The notes beneath the pieces are model-generated. The model was given only the letters and a program-made list of their open reading frames with translations. It was not told the origin of the DNA and searched no databases. The position numbers and the translations under genes are program-made. A stretch of DNA of 64,000 nt from Molossus alvarezi. Its lineage: Eukaryota > Chordata > Mammalia > Chiroptera > Molossidae. The DNA lies in contig CM073887.1 of the NCBI GenBank assembly GCA_037176705.1, forward strand, positions 55,513,001-55,577,000. Reading direction: 5' to 3'. Positions 56,695-64,000 of the stretch are shown piece after piece; the first letter of the stretch is position 1, and every line of letters starts with the position of its first letter.

Positions 56695-58030
56695 TTTTTA
56701 AAATGTATTTATTTTTTTCTTTGCTTTCAATATTATTTTGTATTGGTGTCAGGTGTACAGCATAGTGGTTAGACAATCAAATACATTACAAGGTGATTCC
56801 CCCTAATATTTCCAGTACCCACCTGGCACCACACATAGTTATACATAATTATTACAATATTATTGATTATATTCCTATGCTGTACTTTACGTACCTGTAA
56901 CTGTTTTGTAACTGCCAATTTGTGCATCTTAATCCTTTCACCTCTTTTACCCAGCCCCTCAACCCCCTCCCTTCAGGCAACCACCAGTCTACTCTCTGTT
57001 TCTATGAGTCTGCTTAAACTTTATTTTTTATTCCCATAAAAGTGAAATAAAATGGTATTTGTCTTTCACAGTGTGGCTTATTTCACTTAGCATAATACCC
57101 TCTAGGTCCATTCATGGCAAGATTTCACTTTTTATTATGGTTGAGTTATATACTGCTTATATGTACCACAACTTCTTTATCTAATCATTTATTGATAGAC
57201 ACTTAGGTTGCTTCCATATTTTGGCTATTGTAAATTATGCCACAGTGAACACGGGGGTGCATATATTCTTTTGAGTGACTGTTTTGGGTTTCTTTGGATA
57301 AATCTCCAGAAGTGGAATCGCTGTATTATAAGGCAGTTCCATTTTTAATTTATTGAGATAACTCCATACTATTTTTCATAGTGGCTGCATTAATCTGCTT
57401 TCCCACCAACAGTGCCCAAGGGTTCCCATTTTTCCACTTCCTTGCCAACACTTGTTGATTTATGAATGATAGAGCCATTCTGACAGGTATGAGATGATGT
57501 CTCATTGTGTTTGTTTTTTTTAAATCTTCACCCAAGGATATTTTTCTATTTATCTTCAGATAGAGTAGGAGGGAGGGAGAGAGAGAGAAACATCGATGTG
57601 AGAAAGACACTGACTGGCTGCCTCCCCCATGACCCTGACTAGGGAGGGGGACAAACTGCAAACTAGGTACATGCCCTTGACTGGAATTGAAACCTTGACT
57701 CATTGGTCTGCGGGCCGATGCTCTAACCACTCAGCAAATCCGGCCAGGGCTCATTGTGGTTTTAATTTGCATTTCTCTGATGATTAATGATGTTGAGCGT
57801 CTTTTTATATGTCTGTTGTCATCTGTATTTCCACTTTGGAGAACTGTCGATTCAGGTCCTCTGCCCATTTTTTAATTGGGTTGTTTGGTTTTTGGAGTTG
57901 TGTAGTAGGAGGTCTTTATAAATTTTGAATATTAAACCCTCATCAGATGTATCATTGACAAATATGTATCCTAACCCCTCTCACCACTCCTAGTATAAAA
58001 TGTATACCTTTATTACTTTTTCTTGTCTAA
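56695..58030 (-). mobile_element. Old LINE-1 3' part
   Basis: Complement of an ancient L1 3' UTR and ORF2 end: ttgtattggtgtcaggtgta, ttgcttccatattttggc, tgatgattaatgatgttgag. A SINE interrupts it. Confidence 0.8.
57510..57749 (-). mobile_element. VES-type SINE
   Basis: Target duplication ctcattgtg at 57501-57509 and 57750-57758. Confidence 0.9.
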
Positions 58031-58251
58031 TTGCATTAGGAATTCTTAGTTAATGTAATTAGACAAGAAAAGGAAATAAAAAGTATACAGATTGCAAAGC
58101 AAGAGATAAAACTATTTTTGTGGCATATGACAAGATTGTGTAAGGAGAAAATTTCAAAGAACCCGCAATAACAAAGAAAACTCCTTGAACGAATAAGAGA
58201 GTAGGGGAAGGCTGAAGTATAAATGTTAATATACAAGAGAAAATTGCTTTT

Positions 58252-58498
58252 TTTTTTTAATCCTCACCCGAGGATATTTTTTTCGTTTTTGTTCAGATAG
58301 AGTGGGAGGGAGAGAGAGGAAGAGAGAGAGAGAGAGAATCATCGATGTGAAAGGGACACATCGAGTGGCTGCCACCTGCACGACCGCCAGGGCCGGGGAC
58401 AAACTGCAACGGAGGTACGTGCCCTTAGTGGGAACCGAACTCAGGTCTCTCTGGACCGCAGGCCGACGCTCTAACCGCTGAGCCAAACCAGCCAGGGC
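58252..58498 (-). mobile_element. VES-type SINE
   Basis: Perfect 14-bp target duplication agaaaattgctttt (58238-58251, 58499-58512). Confidence 0.93.
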
Positions 58499-58819
58499 AG
58501 AAAATTGCTTTTTATAGATCCCTACAAATATACTGAACTGATCTTTGACAAAGACCAAAGGCAATCCATAGTTCTTTCAATAAATAATTCTGAAAAAACT
58601 GGACATCCATATGCAAAAAAAAAATCTACACAGACACACTTTTCACAAAAATGAACTCAAAATGGATCATAGATCTCATAATCTTAGTGTAAAGTGTAGA
58701 ACTATAATACTCTAAAAAGATATCATAGGAGAAAATCTAGGTGACCTTGGGTTTGGTGATTAATTTTTAGATACAATAACAAAAGCAAGATCTAAGAAAG
58801 AAAAAAAATAAGTGAATAA

Positions 58820-58977
58820 GCCCTGGCTAGTTTTGCTCAGTGGTTAGAGCATCGGCCTGCAGTCCAGAGAGACCCGGGTTTGGTTCCCGCTAAGGACATG
58901 TACCTCGGCTGCAGTTTGTCCCCGGCACTGGTTGGTTGTGCGGGTGACAGCCCCTCGATGTGTCCCTTTCACGTCGA

Positions 58978-59023
<46 letters not shown>

Positions 59024-59096
59024 TCTCTCTCCCTTCCACTCTATCTGTACAAAAAATGGAAAAATGTCCTCGGATGAGGATAAAAAAAAAAAAAAA
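58820..59096 (+). mobile_element. VES-type SINE with long CT run
   Basis: Target duplication ataagtgaataa on both sides. The (CT)n run at about 58981-59020 has about 19 units. Confidence 0.93.
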
Positions 59097-59250
59097 TAAG
59101 TGAATAAAAACGCAAGCCACAGACTAGCAGAAATCTTTAGAAATCTCTTAACAGATAATGAATACCATCTAAACCATCCAAAGAACTTTGAAAACTAAAA
59201 AAAAAAAAAAAAAAAAAAAGAGGACAAACAGCTCAATGAAAAATAGACAA

Positions 59251-59491
59251 GCCCTGGCTGGTTTGGCTCAGCTATTAGAGCGTCGGCCTGAGGACCAGAG
59301 TCGAGGGTTCAATTCTGGTCAAGGGCACATACCTTAGTTGTGTTTTGGTCCCGGCCCTAGTCAGGGTTGTACAGGAGGCAACCAATCAATGTGTGTCTCT
59401 CACATCGATGTTTTTTTTCTTTCTGTCTCTACCTCCTCCTACTCTATCTGAAGATAAACAGAAAAATATCTTTGGGTGAGGATTTTAAAAT
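59251..59491 (+). mobile_element. VES-type SINE
   Basis: Target duplication aaaaatagacaa (59239-59250, 59492-59503). Confidence 0.92.
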
Positions 59492-59771
59492 AAAAATAGA
59501 CAAAAGATATGAACACACACTTCGCCAATGATTTACAGAAAGTAAATCAATACATGAAAAAAATGCTCAAAATCATGTCACTAGGAAATTACAAATAAAA
59601 GAATGAGATATCACCAGACATTTATTAAAATGGTTAAAATAAAAATATTGAGAACACCAAATGATGGCGAAGATGGAGAATAACAGGAACCCTCATTCAT
59701 TGCTGGTACGAATTGGAGATGGTATGCCCATGTTGCAAGAAAGGTAGTTTCTTAAAACTAAGCCCCTTCTT

Positions 59772-60079
59772 CTTCTTCTTCTTCTCCTTCTCCTTCTCCT
59801 TCTCCTTCTCCTTCTCCTTCTTCCTTCTTCTTTTTTTTTTATCCTCATCCGAGGATATTTTTCCATTTTTTGTACAGATAGAGTGGGAGGGAGAGAGAGG
59901 AAGGGAGAGAGAGAGAGAAACATCGACACGAAGGGACACATCGAGTGGCTGCCACCCGCACGACCAACCAGGGCCGGGGACAAACTGCAACCGAGGTACG
60001 TGCCCTTAGCGGGAACCGAACCTGGGTCTCTCCGGACCACAGGCCGACACTCTAACCGCTGAGCCAAACTGGCCAGGGC
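59772..60079 (-). mobile_element. VES-type SINE with a microsatellite tail
   Basis: Head ends gccaaactggccagggc. Target repeat ccccttctt / ccccattctt. The tail has become a CTT/CTCCTT repeat (about 59766-59832). The long arginine-rich reading on the minus strand here is an artefact of that repeat. Confidence 0.92.
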
Positions 60080-60280
60080 CCCATTCTTATTATTACAATG
60101 CAGCAATCATGCATGGTTCCTCAAATTTACCCAAATGAGTTGAAAACTTATGTTCATAAAAACCCAGCACATGAATGTTTATAGGAACTTTATGTATAAT
60201 TTTCAAGACTTAGATGTAACAAGGATAATTTCATTAGGCAAATGAAATAGGATACATTCATAGGATAAAATACTTTGTGT

Positions 60281-60440
60281 CCTGGCTGGGTAGCTCAGTT
60301 GGTTAGAGTATTGTCCCGATATGACAAGATTTGGGTTCAATCTCCAGTTAGGGCACAAACAAAGAAGCAACCAATGAATGCATTAATAAGTGGAACAACA
60401 AATCTCTCTCTCAAATCAATGAAAAAAATTAAAAAATTCT
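60281..60440 (+). mobile_element. Second SINE family (tRNA-Ile-like head)
   Basis: cctggctgggtagctcagtt then ggttagag, followed by aagaagcaaccaatgaatgc and ataagtggaacaacaaat, with a short tail. Sister of 42594-42750. Confidence 0.8.
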
Positions 60441-60815
60441 GTGATGAAAAAAATGAGGTTATCAAGCCAAAAATCACAGAGAAATTTTAAAATCGTATAG
60501 CTAAGTGAAAGAAGCCAATATTACAAGGCTGTCACAGAGCTGAGTCTGTTCTGTTCAGTGCTGATTTTAACAGTCTCACATGGCCTTCACCTCTGAAGGG
60601 AGATGATACACCTTTACTGGATCTTCAGCAGTTTTGCTCTCTCATACAGTCATTGTAGGCAAGATCTTAATTGCATCCTGGTTTCTCCAAGAACATGGGT
60701 AGGACATTATATTAATACATTCAGGACATACAAATATTGAAAAAGTAGCAGTGAAAAGTGGATGGGACATTGCCATGCATATAATGTGAAGCCCTGACAA
60801 CTTTGTATATAGGAA
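60441..60815. other. No feature recognised
   Basis: May still contain L1 sequence at its start (gctaagtgaaagaagcc resembles an L1 ORF2 end); the rest is unassigned. Confidence 0.3.
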
Positions 60816-61460
60816 TGTAATACATTTTTGTACATTGATTTTGTATCCTGCAACTGTATTTGTTTATTATTTCTAATAGTCTCCTGGTGGAGTCTTTAGG
60901 ATTTTCTATATATTGAATTATATAATCTGGAAACTGACAATTTTACTTCTTCATTCCCAATTTGGATGCCTTTTCTTTCTTTCTCTTGCCTCATTGCTCA
61001 AGCTAGGACTTCTAGTAGTACCTTGAAGAACAGTGGTGAGAGTGGGCAACCTTGTCTTGTTCCTGATCTTAGAGGAAAAGCTTTCAGTTTTCCACCAATG
61101 AGTATGATATTAGCTGAGAGGTTGTTATATATGGTCTTTATCATATTGAGGTACTTACCTTCTATACCTCTTTTATTGAGTGTTTTAATCGTAAGTGGAC
61201 ATTGTATCTTATCAAATGTTTTTTCTGCATCTATTGATATGATCATATGATTTTATTCTTTATTTGGTTAATGTGGTGTATCACATTGATCAATTTGCAT
61301 ATGTTGAACCATCCTTGCATCCTGGAAAGAATGCCACTTGATTGTGATTATTATCGTTTTAATGTATTGTTGTATTCAATCTGCTAGTATTTTGCTTTGG
61401 ATTTTTGCATCTATATAGATTCATCAGAGATACTGGTCTGTAATTTTCTTTCTTTCTTCT
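60816..61460 (-). mobile_element. Old LINE-1 reverse transcriptase fragment
   Basis: The minus reading 61246-60998 has the RT motifs [12 protein letters not shown] and [12 protein letters not shown]. Flanking sequence continues on both sides until the HAL1 inserts at about 61460. Confidence 0.85.
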
Positions 61461-61688
61461 TATTATTTTAAATTTATCTTTGTGGTTGAATATATTACAG
61501 ATGTGTTCCTCATTTTTCCCCTATTGACCCCCTCCTCCCCACTCCTGCCCCCCTCCTGCCTTTCCTCACACTGTTGTCTGTGTCCATTGGTTATGCATAT
61601 ATACATGTAAGTTCTTTGGTTTATCTCTTCCCACCCTCCACCCTCCCTTCCCTTTGAGGTTTGTCAGTCTAACAACCAATTTGTACTT

Positions 61689-61932
61689 ATTTTTTTTTTC
61701 CTCACCCGAGGACATTTTTCCATTTTCTGTTCAGATAGAGTGGGAGGGATAGAGAGAGAGAGAGAGAGAGAAACATCGACGTGGAAGAGACACATCAAGT
61801 GTCTCTTCCCACACGACCCAACCAGGGCCGGGGACAAACTGCAACCAAGGTATGTGCCCTCAGTGGGAACCGAATCTGGGTTTCTCTGGACCACAGGCCG
61901 ATGACCCAACTGCTGAGCCAAACCAGCCAGGG
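61689..61932 (-). mobile_element. VES-type SINE in the HAL1 3' UTR
   Basis: Perfect 13-bp target duplication ccaatttgtactt (61676-61688, 61933-61945). Confidence 0.93.
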
Positions 61933-62003
61933 CCAATTTGTACTTCTTAATCCCTTCACCCATTCCCCCAATCCCCCTCCCATTTGGCAACCAACAAAAT
62001 GTT

Positions 62004-63000
62004 CTATGTATCTATGTGAATGCTTCTGTTCTGCCTGTTCATTTTGTTTGTAGATTCAATTGTCGATAGATATGTATTCATTGCCATTTTGTTTTTATCT
62101 TTTTCTTCAAAAAGACCCCTCAACATTACATACAATAATGGTTTGGTGGTGATGAACTCCTTTAGCTTTTTCTTGTCTGGGAAACTCTTTATATGGCCAT
62201 CGATTCTAAATGACAGCTTTGCAGGATAGAATAATCTTGGTTGTAGGTTCTTGCTTTTCATCACTCTGAATATTTCTTGCCACTCCCTTCTGGCCTGCAA
62301 AGTTTCTTTTGAGAAATCAGCTGACAGCCTATGGGAACTCCCTTGTAGGTAACTAACTGCTTTTGTCTTGCTGCTTTTAAGATTCTCTCTTTGTCTTGAA
62401 CCTTTTGCACTTTGATGATGATGTGTCTTGATGTGGGCCTCTTGAGGTTCATCTTGTTTGGGACTCTCTGTGCTTCCTGGACTTGTATGTGTATTTCCTT
62501 CACCAAGTCAGGGAAGTTTTCTGCCATTATTATTTCAGTTAGGTTTTCAATTTCTTGTTCTCTCTCTTCTCCTTCTGGCACCCCCAAGTTGTGAATGTTG
62601 GTATGCTTGAAGTTGTCCCAGAGGCTCCTTACACTATCTTCATTTTTTTGGATTCTTTTTTGTTTTTGCTGTTCTGATTGGGTATTTTCTGCTTCCTTAT
62701 ATTCCAAATCGATGGTTTGCTTCTTGGATTTACGTACTCGACTATTGAATCTGTAAATTATTCTTTATTTCAGTTAATGCCTCCTTCATTTCTGACTGTG
62801 CATCCTTCATTTCTGACTGCTCCTTTTTTATGCTCTTGAGGTCCTCCCTAAGTTCACTGAGGTTCTCACTAAGTTCATTGAGCATCCTTATAAGCAGTGT
62901 TTTGAACTCAGCATCTGTTAGGTTGCTTATCTACATTTTGCTTAGTTCTTTTCCTGGAGTTTTGTTCTGTTCTTTCATTTGGAACCTGTTTGTCTCCTCA
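62004..63000 (-). pseudogene. HAL1 ORF1 (second copy), frameshifted
   Basis: 62707-62261 reads the ORF1p middle domain (SVRSLWDNFKHTN, LGVPEGEEREQEIE, AENFPDLVKE). 62300-62004 in another frame carries the C-terminal part (ARREWQEIFRV, LRGLFEEK). The N-terminal coiled-coil part above 62707 is broken again. Its frameshifts differ from those of the first copy, which implies a common intact ancestor. Confidence 0.85.
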
Positions 63001-63879
63001 TTTTGGCTGCCTTTCTGTATTTGTTTCTATGTATTACTTAATGAGAGTTATGGGGCTAGCTGAGACCAGATGCTGCTTGTTTGAAAAAATTTAGGAAAAC
63101 CTGAAGCAGGATCCAAGACAGGCTAATCCTATGGTAAAGCAACTGGCAACAGCTTAGGTGGGCCTGAAAGTTGGGTGGGGCGGGGCCTCAGGGAATCACT
63201 AGGGCGGGGCAAACAGTGTGATCCAAGTTGCTGGAGTCCAGATTTGGTGGCTGTCTGCCGCCTCAGGGAAGGGCTCACCAAGGGAACAAAGGCCTCTGAC
63301 AGCACATCTGTCTAGGAGAAAGCGTCTCTCCAGCCCTGGCTCCAATGCCAAACAACTCAGTTCTTCCCCATATGTCTCTGCTGCCTTTCAAGCTGCCTCC
63401 CCCACACTGGAGCCTGGAGGGTGCGAGCCCAAGTAAGTCCATGCATGGGCCCTTTAAAAGGAGCTACCCGGGGCTCCAGCTGCCTCAGCCTCAGTTCCCA
63501 CTGTTTTTTCCAGCCAGAAGTTATGGGGACTTCTGTTCCTGGCACTGGATCCCTGAGCTGTGCATCTGGTGTGGGACGGGGACCCCTTAGTCATTAGGGA
63601 GGACCTTCCCAGCTGAGGTGTCCTAATTTTTTTCCACCACACGTGGGTGTGGGACCAGCCCATCTGGGCCTTTGCCCCTCCTACCAGTCTGGATGTGGCT
63701 GCTGCTTTAATTCCGTAGTTGTAGGACTTCTATTCAGCTTGATTTCAGGCGGTTTTGAATGATGGTTGTTCTGTAGATTAGTTGTAACTTTGATGTGGTT
63801 GTGGGAGGACGCAATAACGCGTTTACCTACCCGCCATCTTGATCGGAAGCCTCTTTCTTTCTTTTTATTTATTTATTTA

Positions 63880-64000
63880 TTTTTTTATCCTCACCCGAGG
63901 ACATTTTTCCATTTTTTGTTCAGGTAGAGTGGGAGGGAGAGAGAGGAACAGAGAGAGAAACATCGATGTGAAAGGAACACATCGAGTGGCTGTCACCCGC
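63880..64000 (-). mobile_element. VES-type SINE, cut by the window edge
   Basis: Tail (ttta)n then ttatcctcacccgaggac; runs out of the window in the middle region (gtggctgtcacccgc). Confidence 0.92.

Larger units (their letters stand above)
58040..60240 (+). mobile_element. Old LINE-1 ORF2, second half, with SINEs
   Basis: Pieces at 58040-58251, 58513-58819, 59097-59250, 59504-59771 and 60080-60240 follow L1 ORF2 from the reverse transcriptase to the C-terminus (gaaaaggaaataaaaagtat, ctctttgacaaag-like, gaactcaaaatggatcatag, aaatgagttgaaaac). All frames are broken. Confidence 0.7.
61461..63851 (-). mobile_element. Second full-length HAL1 (ORF1-only half-L1)
   Basis: Minus order: 5' end cttccgatcaagatggc at about 63851, GC-rich 5' UTR, ORF1 (about 63000-62000), 3' UTR and A-rich end at 61461. 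Possible target repeat tctttctttctt on both sides. Without its SINE it is about 2.13 kb, practically the size of the copy at 17849-20005, and again has no ORF2. Confidence 0.85.

Noticed and set aside
59693..60106. 137-codon arginine-rich reading on the minus strand
   Set aside because: Produced by the CTT/CTCCTT microsatellite in a SINE tail plus the SINE body.

Overview
The window is mammalian nuclear DNA, almost certainly from a bat. About 44 copies of a tRNA-headed SINE of the bat VES type cover it (head like gccctggcYggtttggctcag, B box like ggttcgattcc, pyrimidine tract, tail ending gtgaggat-A(n)). The rest is mostly LINE-1 of several ages, ORF1-only half-L1 (HAL1) elements, decayed class I endogenous retrovirus and a few old DNA transposons. 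There are no bacterial or plasmid features. The family of bat cannot be fixed from this sequence; the SINEs point to the microbat side (Yangochiroptera). No Helitron or recent cut-and-paste burst was noticed.

One apparently intact protein-coding gene is present, on the minus strand: a KRAB C2H2 zinc-finger gene. Exon 1 carries only the start codon (ends 52921, in a CpG-rich promoter at about 52.6-53.2 kb). Then follow a 127-bp KRAB-A exon (40876-40750), a 61-bp linker exon (40550-40490) and one long zinc-finger exon (39836-38150). The splice phases add up to one open frame of 625 codons with about 18 fingers. Intron 1 (about 12 kb) is filled with L1, SINEs and LTR-like sequence. The KRAB and linker resemble the family clustered on human 19p13.2, so it is probably a nuclear KAP1-recruiting repressor.

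The promoter and intron-1 segment of that gene (about 51.0-53.2 kb) has a diverged direct duplicate at about 8.1-16.6 kb. This has its own CpG-rich promoter and exon-1-like ATG/donor, but no KRAB or finger exon in the window. A class I ERV (about 9364-14471, minus) and a twin-primed L1 sit in the left copy but not in the right one, so they arrived after the duplication.

Layout: 0-1.1 kb L1 3' end; 1.1-5.9 kb duplicated-looking segment, LTR fragment and an old HAL1/L1 riddled with SINEs; 6.3 kb Tigger fragment; 8.1-16.6 kb duplicated promoter/intron segment with ERV and L1; 17.3-20.2 kb old L1 carrying a full-length HAL1; 21-22.7 kb processed pseudogene of SARAF (TMEM66); 22.9-24.5 kb broken third HAL1; 25-31 kb nearly full-length L1 (minus); 32-37.5 kb mostly unrecognised sequence including an old tandem duplication; 38-53 kb the zinc-finger gene; 53.5-54.1 kb tandem duplication around a SINE; 54.4-55.1 kb ERV RNase H remnant; 56.3 kb Tigger 5' end; 56.7-61.5 kb old L1s; 61.5-63.85 kb second full-length HAL1; final SINE cut by the window edge.

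The most interesting observations are the two same-size ORF1-only HAL1 elements, the duplicated KRAB-ZNF promoters with an ERV filled/empty pair, a zinc finger with its first cysteine pair spaced C-x-C, a head-only SINE with a perfect target duplication, and a nested inverted SINE pair forming a long hairpin. Coordinates of repeats are by eye and may be off by several bases.
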